Source: JAVKMO01 sp031539345
GTDB taxonomy: Bacteria; Bacteroidota; Bacteroidia; Chitinophagales; Chitinophagaceae
Direction: 5' to 3'
Assembly (NCBI GenBank): GCA_031539345.1
Contig: JAVKMO010000027.1
Location: 137,687 to 201,686 of the forward strand
DNA: 64,000 bases
Shown: positions 26,268 through 35,040 of the stretch, piece by piece
Numbering within the stretch: the first letter of the stretch is position 1
Layout: every line of letters begins with the position of its first letter
The notes under the pieces: model-generated
The model's database searches: none
Told to the model about the DNA's origin: nothing
Seen by the model: the letters and a program-made list of their open reading frames with translations, nothing else
Program-made: the position numbers and the translations under genes

Positions 26268-28445
26268 TTATTCAAAAAACAACACTTTACCTGTTTCAAT
26301 ATCATACATACCGCCTACAATTTTCACTTTTTTTTGTCCTTCTAATTCTTTGATGATGGGGCTTTCAAGCCTTATTCTGTCAATCGTATGCAAAACATTT
26401 TGTTCGGCTACTTTATCAACAAAGACGGCATTGTTGCCAGTTCGGTTTTCGTTAATTGTTTTTTCCTTGGCAATCGCAGGTTCAACTTTTTCTAAAAGAG
26501 AAGAAAGGTTGCCCAATTTGACATGATCGCAAGCACCTGTAATTGCGCCGCATTTGGTATGCCCTAAAACGACAACCAGTTTTACGCCAACTTTATACGT
26601 TCCAAATTCCATACTTCCCAAAATGTCTGTATTTAAAATATTGCCAGCAATACGCACACTAAAAATATCGCCTAAGCCTAAATCAAAAATATGCTCACTT
26701 GTTGTGCGGCTGTCGATGCAACTTAAAATGATGGCAAATGGGTGCTGACCGCCTGCGGTGGCATTGACTTGTTGTTGCAAATATTTTTCTGTTCCATGCC
26801 CACTGACAAATCGTTTGTTGCCCATTTTTAAAATTTCTAAAATGTCATCAGCACTTAATTTTTCTTGAGCTGTTTTGTCTAACACATTGACAAATTGAAT
26901 ATGGTCGTCTAATTCGTAATGTTTTTTTAAGCCGATGACATTCAATTTGATATTTTTTTCTTTTGATACAACAGTTTTAAAATCATCAATCACGTCTAAA
27001 ACGTCATCGTCAATATGGCTGACTTGTGTGGCATTAATGGTTACTTTTGTGTCATTAGGCATATTCCATAAGGTTTCTCTAATGGCGGCTTTGTTTAAAA
27101 ATGAAACTTGTGTAGGCAGTGTAATGTGAATCGTTTCACCAAGACGAAGTTCTTCTGTGTGTACAATAAAGGGGTTTCTAAAGTTGTTTTTTAAAACAAA
27201 AAACAGGCTAATGAGCAACCCAATTAAAACGCCAATGAGCAAGTCTGTAAAAACAATGGCTAAGACCGTTGCGATAAAAGGGATAAATTGATTGAACCCC
27301 TTTTTGTACATTTTTTGAAACAAAGACACTTTTGCTAATTTATACCCTGTGAGTAAAAGGATACACGCTAAAGAAGCTAACGGAATTTGGTTTAATAAAG
27401 GGCTTAATAAAAACACACTCAACAATAATAAAATGCCGTGTACAATCGTTGATAGTTTTGTTGCTACACCAGAATTGATATTGACAGAACTGCGTACAAT
27501 AACAGATGTAACAGGCAAACCGCCGACCAAACCAGATAGTATATTTCCTATGCCTTGTGCAATTAACTCTCGGTTGGGTGAGGCGATGCGTTTTTGAGGG
27601 TCTAAATTTTCAACCGCTTCAAGGTTGAGTAAGGTTTCTAAACTTGCAACAATGGCGATTGTAAAGGCTATAATCCATACATGATAATTGCCAATTGCCG
27701 AAAAATTAGGGAGGCTAATGAGAGAATGTACGCCTTCAATTTTTGGAATTTTGACCAAATGTTCTGGACTAATTGTTAGGGTTGGAAAAAATTTTGTATA
27801 GATAGAATTGAGCACAATAGCAAGTATAATAACGAATAATGATGAAGGGAAAAATTTGATTTTTTTCATTGGCGTTTTATCCCATACGAGAATGACTGTA
27901 ATCGATAAAATAGAAATAAGAACCGCTCCTATAGAAAAATAGTCAATCACTTTGAGTAATTCTGAAAAAGTGTTTTCGCCGTCTTGTTGAAAAAAAGACA
28001 TATCGCCTTCAACATCTCGGTCAAAACCCACCGCATGAGGAATTTGTTTTAAAATTAAAATAATACCAATTGCGGCTAACAACCCAAGAATGACATTTGA
28101 TGGCACATAATTGACAATAACGCCAGCCTTTACAAATCCACCAATCAGTTGTAATAATCCTGCAATAAGAACTGCCAATAAAAATGTTTCAAAACTTTGC
28201 AGACTTGTGATCGACGACAATACAACGGCTGCAAGACCAGCCGCAGGGCCACTTACGCTTGTATGTGAACCGCTTAATAATCCAACGACAATGCCGCCAA
28301 TAATACCAGCAATTAAACCAGATAACAAAGGTGCTCCGCTGGCTAATGCAACGCCTAAACAGAGTGGCAAAGCGACTAAAAAAACAACAAGACTTGCAGG
28401 AAGGTCATTCTTTAATTTAGAGAAAATAAGAGGTTTCGTATTCAT
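26268..28445 (-). CDS. SulP-family anion transporter fused to beta-carbonic anhydrase
   Basis: 725 residues from the ATG at 28445. The first ~420 residues are a SulP transporter: DLPASLVVFLVALPLCLGVA, then SGPAAGLAAVVL and about eleven further hydrophobic segments. A STAS-like stretch follows (THITLPTQVSFLNKAAIRET...VIDDFKTV). The last ~170 residues are a beta-class carbonic anhydrase with the zinc ligands Cys576, Asp578/Arg580 dyad (CIDSR), His629 and Cys632 (GHTKC). The arrangement suggests bicarbonate uptake coupled to CO2/HCO3- interconversion at the cytoplasmic face. SulP-carbonic anhydrase fusions are known in bacteria. Stand-alone transcription unit. Confidence 0.93.
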   Translation of the reverse strand: MNTKPLIFSKLKNDLPASLVVFLVALPLCLGVALASGAPLLSGLIAGIIGGIVVGLLSGSHTSVSGPAAGLAAVVLSSITSLQSFETFLLAVLIAGLLQLIGGFVKAGVIVNYVPSNVILGLLAAIGIILILKQIPHAVGFDRDVEGDMSFFQQDGENTFSELLKVIDYFSIGAVLISILSITVILVWDKTPMKKIKFFPSSLFVIILAIVLNSIYTKFFPTLTISPEHLVKIPKIEGVHSLISLPNFSAIGNYHVWIIAFTIAIVASLETLLNLEAVENLDPQKRIASPNRELIAQGIGNILSGLVGGLPVTSVIVRSSVNINSGVATKLSTIVHGILLLLSVFLLSPLLNQIPLASLACILLLTGYKLAKVSLFQKMYKKGFNQFIPFIATVLAIVFTDLLIGVLIGLLISLFFVLKNNFRNPFIVHTEELRLGETIHITLPTQVSFLNKAAIRETLWNMPNDTKVTINATQVSHIDDDVLDVIDDFKTVVSKEKNIKLNVIGLKKHYELDDHIQFVNVLDKTAQEKLSADDILEILKMGNKRFVSGHGTEKYLQQQVNATAGGQHPFAIILSCIDSRTTSEHIFDLGLGDIFSVRIAGNILNTDILGSMEFGTYKVGVKLVVVLGHTKCGAITGACDHVKLGNLSSLLEKVEPAIAKEKTINENRTGNNAVFVDKVAEQNVLHTIDRIRLESPIIKELEGQKKVKIVGGMYDIETGKVLFFE

Positions 28446-28606
28446 ACGTTGATATAATAATGTGAGGTAAAAAAGGTTATGCCGAATATAAATAAAATAT
28501 TCTTCAACACTAAGTATCATGTTGAACAAATACTATACAAGGAAAAGGGTAATTTTGGAAGAAAAAATATTCTACACCTTGTAAACCCTAATCTAAAAAA
28601 TCTATT

Positions 28607-29548
28607 ATGAATACACCGTTTTATTCTCTGGGTTTGTTTTGTTTTCTTTTTATTACTTGTACAAATAGCTCGACCACACAAAACAAATCGGACTCTTTAG
28701 GCGTGCCAAAATTAGCAAATACAAATCCAAATGATTTGCATAATAGCAACAATTCATTAGACTGGGTGGGTGTTTATGAAGTTAATCTGAATTGCAAAAG
28801 TTGTCATCAACAAAACACGATACTCGTTCTGCGTCCTGATGATACTTATGTGTTGAAGAATAAAACAATGCATCAACAAGGAGAAATAATATGGAGTCAA
28901 AACGGCGAGACGATTTTACTTTCTCGTAATGGACAAAAATTTAAAGTAGGAGAAAATAAACTGTATGCCATCAATGACAGCACCAAAGCCATGTATAATG
29001 TGGCGAATGGTCAAGCCGTTTTTTACAAAAAATTAGACAATACAAAAATTCAAATTGACACGAACACAAATCATCAACAAGTGGCAGACCGTATTAAAGC
29101 CTATTTGCAAAAAAAATATCAACAAGAATTAAAAATAAATCTTTTACAAAAAGAAGATAGACGATTTACTTTTTACGCACTTGATTTGAATGGAGATCAT
29201 ACAAATGAATATTTCGTAGAGCTCAATGGTCAATATCATTGCGGGTCTGGAGGTTGTGCTTATGATTTGCTCAATCACGACTTTTCGCTCCATACAGAAT
29301 TTGTAGTCTCAAGACCTCCTTTTTTTAAAAGCACAAAAAAAACGAACGGCTGGAATAACATTATCATGTATGGAAAGCAGCAGCCGCATTCACAATCAAG
29401 TTACTACATACGCTTACAATATGATGCAAAAACACGTTCATATCCTTCTAATCCAAGCCTGATTAAACAATCAACCGTTGCGCCTGAAAAGAATGATAGG
29501 GTAATGTGGAATGATGATTGTCATTATCCGCAATCGTTTTCTTTTTAA
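28607..29548 (+). CDS. NlpE-like lipoprotein
   Basis: 313 residues. Signal FCFLFITC gives a lipidated Cys near residue 18. Residues ~50-130 (WVGVYEVNLNCKSCHQQNT, ILVLRPDDTYVLK) resemble the NlpE N-terminal beta-barrel, where the pair of cysteines in a CxxC senses redox or copper state. The C-terminal half (YALDLNGDHTNEYFVELNGQ, then CGSGGCAYDLL) is a separate domain with another two cysteines. The NlpE likeness is by motif; function in Bacteroidota is not established. Divergent from the SulP fusion gene and just upstream of rnpB. Confidence 0.75.
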   Translation: MNTPFYSLGLFCFLFITCTNSSTTQNKSDSLGVPKLANTNPNDLHNSNNSLDWVGVYEVNLNCKSCHQQNTILVLRPDDTYVLKNKTMHQQGEIIWSQNGETILLSRNGQKFKVGENKLYAINDSTKAMYNVANGQAVFYKKLDNTKIQIDTNTNHQQVADRIKAYLQKKYQQELKINLLQKEDRRFTFYALDLNGDHTNEYFVELNGQYHCGSGGCAYDLLNHDFSLHTEFVVSRPPFFKSTKKTNGWNNIIMYGKQQPHSQSSYYIRLQYDAKTRSYPSNPSLIKQSTVAPEKNDRVMWNDDCHYPQSFSF

Positions 29549-29561
29549 CTAACAATAAAAA

Positions 29562-29569
29562 TATATTCG
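29562..29569 (+). promoter_or_regulatory. -7 element of the rnpB promoter
   Basis: TATATTCG sits five bases before the predicted first base of RNase P RNA and matches the Bacteroidota TAnnTTTG element except at one position. A T-rich -33 region lies about 20 bases upstream. Confidence 0.45.
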
Positions 29570-29573
29570 TTGC

Positions 29574-29928
29574 AGTCGCATACTATATTATCGCTGTGAT
29601 GGCAACATCATAGAGGAAAGTCTGGACAGCAAAGAGCAACACACTGCCGAACAGACAGGAAGATAAATAGTAATATTTATTTTACAGAAAGGGCTACAGA
29701 AAATAACCGCACATTTCGATGTGTAAGGGTGAAAAGGCAGACCTAAGAACCTGCTCTATAACTTTGTAAAAAGGGATAGGAGTAAACCTTGTGTGCTGAA
29801 ATGCCACGTACATGGACGCTATAGGCTGCTCGCCGATGTTCAGGGGTAGGCAGAAAAGAATTGTTCAGTAATGGGCAATCAAGATAAATGATAATACACG
29901 ACAGAATCCGGCTTATCGGTATGCGACT
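29574..29928 (+). ncRNA. rnpB: RNase P RNA (catalytic RNA of RNase P)
   Basis: About 355 bases. The terminal helix P1 is visible as AGTCGCATAC (29574-29583) pairing with GTATGCGACT (29919-29928), followed by T residues. Universally conserved blocks occur in order: GAGGAAAGTCTGGACAGC near 29613, ACAGAAAATAACCG near 29694, GTAAGGGTGAAAAGGCAGAC near 29723, and GACAGAATCCGGCTTAT near 29900. The RNA trims the 5' leader of pre-tRNAs. Lies between the NlpE-like gene and the SusD gene (convergent). Confidence 0.96.
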
Positions 29929-30027
29929 TTTTTATTCTGTAATACCTCGTTTGGTGTTGAAATCAATTGACGAAAAAATTGCAACAATCAGTAGTTGAAA
30001 ATTGAGCGGTGGGTTTTCCTCACGAAT

Positions 30028-31740
30028 TTACCAACCTTCATTTTGATAGGTGATGCCTTTGTTATTATTGAGTTCTGTGGCTGGTATAGGAAGTAACAAG
30101 TGTTTGTCATAGACGTTTTGATAAATAGTAGTTTGTTTGGTTGCAATGCCCTTATACTTGCTTAATATATCGCCTTTGTAATCTCTAAAATAAGTATGCG
30201 AATTGGAAGTCATCGCATTCATTGTTTGCAAAAAAATTCCCCAACGTATAAGATCGTTTCGGCGATGTGTTTCAAAACACAATTCTCTAGCCCTTTCATC
30301 TTGAATACCTTTTAGAAAATCTGTTGGATAGCTTGTTGTAAAATCAACGCCAGTGGTGTTCACTTCAATGTTTTTCCCGTATGCTCTTCGTCTTACTTGG
30401 TTAATGGCATACAAGGCGTCTGCCGTAACGCTTCCTTGTACTTGATAGTCAGCTTCTGCAAACATGAGTAATACATCGGCATAGCGCAATAAAGGTGCGT
30501 TAATACTTGTATAGCTTGCATTGATTGTATTCATTACATTTTGAATGGTAGGGGATAATAAATTTTTTTCATCATACGACCTTCTCCATTTTCCTGGATA
30601 GAGTGTATTGATAAATGTATTTGTGGCTATTGCCGGCACCGTAATGGTGTCTTGTTGTGCGAGTTTTCCTTTACCAAAAGAATAAGGAGCGATATTCCAG
30701 TCGCGACGTAAATCTTTTTTGCCTACGCCATTGTTTTCGTATAAAGCATATAATGAACCATTGATAATGAGGCGAATATAGCCCCTTCCGATATCACTTA
30801 AATCTTTTGATGTGTAATTCACACCAATTAAACTGCCTAATATGCCGCCTGCGTGTACACCTCCATTGAATGTGCTGAAATCAATTTCCCACATACTTTC
30901 TGCTGGGTTGTATTGGTCTAATATGGCATTGATAAAAACTTGAGCGTAAGCACTTGGGCACTCAGGCGTTGTAATATTTGTGATGAGTGCGTGTTCTTTT
31001 GAGTCGATAACTAATTTGGCGTATGTGCGAGCCATTTTATATTTTTCAATATCGTTGAGTGGGGCACCTGCCATACGTAAACATACGCGTGTAATAATCC
31101 CTTGTACTGTTGTTTTTGTAACGTGAGTTGCCGCCAATGCACCGTTCCCTCTTTGTGTTTTTGTGTACACTTTTTTTTCAGCTTCTTGCATATCAGCCAA
31201 AATTTGTGCGTACACTTTGCTTAAAGCAGAACGTGGCATATCCGTCTCTGCGGGATTTGTTGTTGTATGTAAAATGAGAGGTACATCTCCAAAATAAGAA
31301 GCGAGCATAAAGTAATAATAAGCTCTTAAAAAAAGGGCTTCGCCCAATATAGCATCTCGTTGCTCTTGTGTTGCCTTTGTGGCTTTATCAATATTGTCAA
31401 TTAAAACATTAGCGTTGGCAATGCCGCCATATAAAGCACGCCATAAATTAGCCACATTTGCGTCTGCATACGTGTGTGTAAATGTTCCTAATCCACTTAC
31501 ATTTGAATTACTAAAAGCACATTCATCAGTTGTGTTGAGTTCAACGTATATGTTTTGAATTCCATTATTGACTTGTAATAATATATTGTAAACACCAGCC
31601 AAAGCACTTTCTAATTCTGGCAATGAAGAGTAATAGCTGTTGATGTCAATTTGACTTGTAGGCGTTGTGTCTAATATTTTATTACAAGAAAAAAAAACTG
31701 TAATTACAAAAAGAAAACAAACAAAGCGATTGAAAAACAT
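30028..31740 (-). CDS. SusD/RagB-family outer-membrane nutrient-binding lipoprotein
   Basis: 570 residues. Signal peptide ending FFSC (lipidated Cys), then the family start NKILDTTPTSQIDINSYYSS. Conserved landmarks: NANVLIDNIDK, EALFLRAYYYFMLASYFGDVPL, and the C-terminal ERARELCFETHRRNDLIRWG, with ending LLPIPATELNNNKGITYQNEGW. The SusD protein caps the SusC channel and binds the incoming glycan or peptide. It follows the SusC gene by 20 bases. No glycoside hydrolase, protease or ECF sigma gene lies beside the pair, so the substrate is unknown. Confidence 0.96.
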   Translation of the reverse strand: MFFNRFVCFLFVITVFFSCNKILDTTPTSQIDINSYYSSLPELESALAGVYNILLQVNNGIQNIYVELNTTDECAFSNSNVSGLGTFTHTYADANVANLWRALYGGIANANVLIDNIDKATKATQEQRDAILGEALFLRAYYYFMLASYFGDVPLILHTTTNPAETDMPRSALSKVYAQILADMQEAEKKVYTKTQRGNGALAATHVTKTTVQGIITRVCLRMAGAPLNDIEKYKMARTYAKLVIDSKEHALITNITTPECPSAYAQVFINAILDQYNPAESMWEIDFSTFNGGVHAGGILGSLIGVNYTSKDLSDIGRGYIRLIINGSLYALYENNGVGKKDLRRDWNIAPYSFGKGKLAQQDTITVPAIATNTFINTLYPGKWRRSYDEKNLLSPTIQNVMNTINASYTSINAPLLRYADVLLMFAEADYQVQGSVTADALYAINQVRRRAYGKNIEVNTTGVDFTTSYPTDFLKGIQDERARELCFETHRRNDLIRWGIFLQTMNAMTSNSHTYFRDYKGDILSKYKGIATKQTTIYQNVYDKHLLLPIPATELNNNKGITYQNEGW

Positions 31741-31760
31741 AGCGTAAAAAATTGATTTTT

Positions 31761-34700
31761 TTAGAGTGTAATGTCTAAGCCTATAACGATTGTTTTTGCA
31801 CGTGGATAAGTTGAATAATCAAAACCCGGAGTGAGTGCTGAAGAAAAGGAATTGACTTCTGGGTCAAAGCCAGAATAGTTTGTTAGGGTATATATATTTT
31901 GTGTCGAGATGTAAACTTTCATTTTTTTTATGTTCATTTTTTTTGTCCATTTTTCTTGTAAATGATAGGCAAGAGAAATGGTTTTTAAGCGAATAAATGA
32001 ACCATCTTCAACATAACGCGACGAGTATGCCCCTCCCCAAAATCCATTTGTTCTAAAATTTTTTGAGCTTTGATTTGCGTCTGTCCATCTGTCTGTATAA
32101 GAGGCAAATTGATTTAAATTATTTCTGCCCAATGCGTTTCCTTCAAATATAATTCTGTTTGCATTTAAGATGTCATTTCCATACGACCATTGTAAAAACA
32201 CGTTCAGTTCTATGCCTTTATACGAAAATTGATTATTGATGCCACCAGTATGCATAGGCACTCCAGACCCTATAATTGTATAGTCAGATGTGTTTACAAC
32301 GCCATCGCCATTGATGTCTTTATACTTGATGTCGCCAGGCTGGATAGCCGTTCTTTCATTTCCATTTGTAGGAACATTGTCTTTTAAAATATATTTTCCA
32401 GAAGCGGCTTTGTCAAAATCGGCATATTGATAAACGCCATCAGAAAGATACCCAAACATTTGTCCCAACGATTCTCCTACACTAGAAATGTACGCAGGAA
32501 TAGAAGACCAAGTATTGTCAAAATTTACACTTCGAGTGAGTGCATTTTGATTGTTATTTAATGATAATAATTGATTTTTATTGAATGAGATATTGAAATT
32601 TGTTTCCCATAAAAAATCATTTGCGTTAATGTTTTTTGTTGTCAAAGCAATTTCAAGTCCTTGATTTTTTATCGCCCCAGCGTTCGTGATGCCTGTTGTA
32701 TATCCAGACGATGTAGGCAAACTTGCGGCTAATAAAAGATCTTGTGTTGTTTTGCCATACAGATCGATGTTGATGTCAATTTTGTTGTTCAAAAAAGCAA
32801 GGTCTAAACCCATATTAAATTGATACGTCGTTTCCCATTTTAAATTTTTATTGCCCAAAGTTGTTGGATTTGTGCCTACAAAAGCACCGCCAGAATTTTC
32901 AGAACCTAATGTTCCCAAAACTGTTCCTGTAGATAGCGAATTATTAAATGAATATCCCGTTGAAAGAGACGTTGTAATTGGATTTAAATAAGCATAATCA
33001 ACAACGCGATTGTTGCCAGTTGCACCATAACTTATTCGTATTTTACCCTTTGATAACCATTTTTTCAGCAGATAATTTTGTTGCATCAATTTTTCTTCAC
33101 CAAAGTTCCATGCAATAGATCCTGAAGGAAAATAGCCCCAACGATTGTTTGCAGAAAATTTAGATGATCCATCTGCACGATAAGACAGCGTTAATAAATA
33201 GCGTGAATTATAAGCATAAGTAACGCGACTTAAAAACGACATCAAGGTTGATGATGATGTGGAAAATGAAGACGCTGTTGGTATTCCTTGGCTTAACGAA
33301 CTGATACCTAAACTTCCGTTTGCAATTTGATTTGCAGAAAAAAAAGATTGTCCCGTGATCGTAATTTGTTCTGTAATGCCGCCTAACACGCCAATTTGAT
33401 GTTTCTTGTTTATTTTTTTATTCCAGTTGATGGTGTTTTCATTCACCAAATTATTGGTCGTTTTATATCCTACGCTACCGTTAATTGTCCTTTTGTATCG
33501 CGTATTACCATATAAAGTATTGGAATCGTTAAATCGTTCTTGACGCAAACTGCTATAATTAATTCCTGCCGTGCTACGTATCGTCAATCCCGCCAATGGT
33601 TTTACTTCAATATAAGTATTTGCCATCGTGTTATTGGTAATGTTTTTACTATAAATACTTTTAAAATTTCTAATCGGGTTAATTCTATAGTCAGCGGCTG
33701 TATTTACTAAAGGGTCTGAAAGTTCGTCTTCTAAATTGATATTTGAGTTCACATTGACCGGCGAATAACCAAACACACTATAAAAAGGGGCAAATCCAGC
33801 ACTCGTCGTTGCACTCGTAACTTGCTGCGCTGGTGAAATTCCGCCTTGTTCTAAATAACTATAATTCAGGCTGCCGCCAATTTTCAAAATTGAATTTAAG
33901 GTTTCATCTATGCTTACTTTTCCTTGATAACGTTCATAATTTGAATTAATCACAATGCCTTCTTGCATCAATGCAGAACCACTTATTCCATATTTACTTT
34001 TTGCAGAACCTCCAGAAATTGACAAGTTGTAATTTTGCATATACGCTGTTCTGTATAAATTATTTTGCCAATCAATGGTTGACGTTGTATCTGTATAATA
34101 CGCCATTGTTCTGCCGTCTTTCAAATAATTGTTTTGCCCCGAAACAAAGTCTTTCTCTAATTGATAGGCAACAAATTCACCCGCATTCATCAACTTCACA
34201 CGAGATGTAATTTCTTGTACACCAAAAAACGTGCCAAACTGAATAACTGGAGGACCAATTTTACCACGTTTTGTCGTCAGTATAATCACGCCATTTGCCG
34301 CACGAGAACCATAAATCGCTGTTGCCGAAGCATCTTTCAAAATATCAATCGACTCAATATCTTTTGGGTTAATAGCATTCAAGTTTTGGTTTTCAACAGG
34401 AAAACCATCAATCACATAAAGCGGCGAATTATTTTGCGTTGCCGAACCATTACCACGAATAGCAATGGTAACTTCAGCACCAGGTTGTCCATCATCAGAA
34501 TTGATTCGAACCCCAGCCACTCTGCCTGTAAGTGCTTCATCAAAAGAACGAACCGGAGCAGTTGCCAATTCGCCCATATTCACTTTGCTCACAGCCCCCG
34601 TCAAATCTTTTTTTTTCTGCGTGCCATATCCAACCATTACAACCTCTTCCAACACGTTATTTGTATCCGCCTCTTTTTTATTCGCCACATCAGGTATCGT

Positions 34701-34793
34701 ATCGTTTGGAGAAGACACGAGGATAACACTATCCTGCGACTGCGTTTCAGACACGCCAAAACCAAGCAATACACACAACAAAAAAAACTTCAT
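31761..34793 (-). CDS. SusC/RagA-family TonB-dependent outer-membrane transporter
   Basis: 1010 residues. Signal peptide, then EEVVMVGYGTQKKKDLTGAV, the classical SusC plug start, NNSPLYVIDGFPVENQNL, DILKDASATAIYGSRAANGVIILTTK, and a long barrel ending in GLDITL. About 25 residues separate the signal peptide from the plug, so the carboxypeptidase-regulatory-like domain (~85 residues) that usually precedes it is absent. An in-frame TAA 15 bases before the ATG rules out a longer start. AAGGAT just upstream of the ATG is a purine-rich stretch that may serve as an RBS. Confidence 0.95.
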   Translation of the reverse strand: MKFFLLCVLLGFGVSETQSQDSVILVSSPNDTIPDVANKKEADTNNVLEEVVMVGYGTQKKKDLTGAVSKVNMGELATAPVRSFDEALTGRVAGVRINSDDGQPGAEVTIAIRGNGSATQNNSPLYVIDGFPVENQNLNAINPKDIESIDILKDASATAIYGSRAANGVIILTTKRGKIGPPVIQFGTFFGVQEITSRVKLMNAGEFVAYQLEKDFVSGQNNYLKDGRTMAYYTDTTSTIDWQNNLYRTAYMQNYNLSISGGSAKSKYGISGSALMQEGIVINSNYERYQGKVSIDETLNSILKIGGSLNYSYLEQGGISPAQQVTSATTSAGFAPFYSVFGYSPVNVNSNINLEDELSDPLVNTAADYRINPIRNFKSIYSKNITNNTMANTYIEVKPLAGLTIRSTAGINYSSLRQERFNDSNTLYGNTRYKRTINGSVGYKTTNNLVNENTINWNKKINKKHQIGVLGGITEQITITGQSFFSANQIANGSLGISSLSQGIPTASSFSTSSSTLMSFLSRVTYAYNSRYLLTLSYRADGSSKFSANNRWGYFPSGSIAWNFGEEKLMQQNYLLKKWLSKGKIRISYGATGNNRVVDYAYLNPITTSLSTGYSFNNSLSTGTVLGTLGSENSGGAFVGTNPTTLGNKNLKWETTYQFNMGLDLAFLNNKIDINIDLYGKTTQDLLLAASLPTSSGYTTGITNAGAIKNQGLEIALTTKNINANDFLWETNFNISFNKNQLLSLNNNQNALTRSVNFDNTWSSIPAYISSVGESLGQMFGYLSDGVYQYADFDKAASGKYILKDNVPTNGNERTAIQPGDIKYKDINGDGVVNTSDYTIIGSGVPMHTGGINNQFSYKGIELNVFLQWSYGNDILNANRIIFEGNALGRNNLNQFASYTDRWTDANQSSKNFRTNGFWGGAYSSRYVEDGSFIRLKTISLAYHLQEKWTKKMNIKKMKVYISTQNIYTLTNYSGFDPEVNSFSSALTPGFDYSTYPRAKTIVIGLDITL

Positions 34794-35040
34794 ATCCTTA
34801 ATAATTTATTCATCAACGAATCTTTATGACTTAGGTTTAAAAACGAAAAATTAACAAATCCGTTTTACACACTTGGGGGAATAACATCGAATCATTCGCT
34901 TATGAAAAATCAATACCGTTTTTACTGATTCGTCCACAGTCATGATTTTTTTTGAAAGGTAAACAACTGTCTTGAGGTCTTCAACATTGAAATATTTGAA
35001 GCCCCCATCAATCGTCTTATCTCTCAAAATCATTGAGTGT

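Noticed and set aside
34851..35033. 60-codon minus-strand frame between gyrA and the SusC gene
   Set aside because: No recognisable motif, no promoter or conserved start; it lies in the leader region of the SusC gene. Could be real but cannot be supported.
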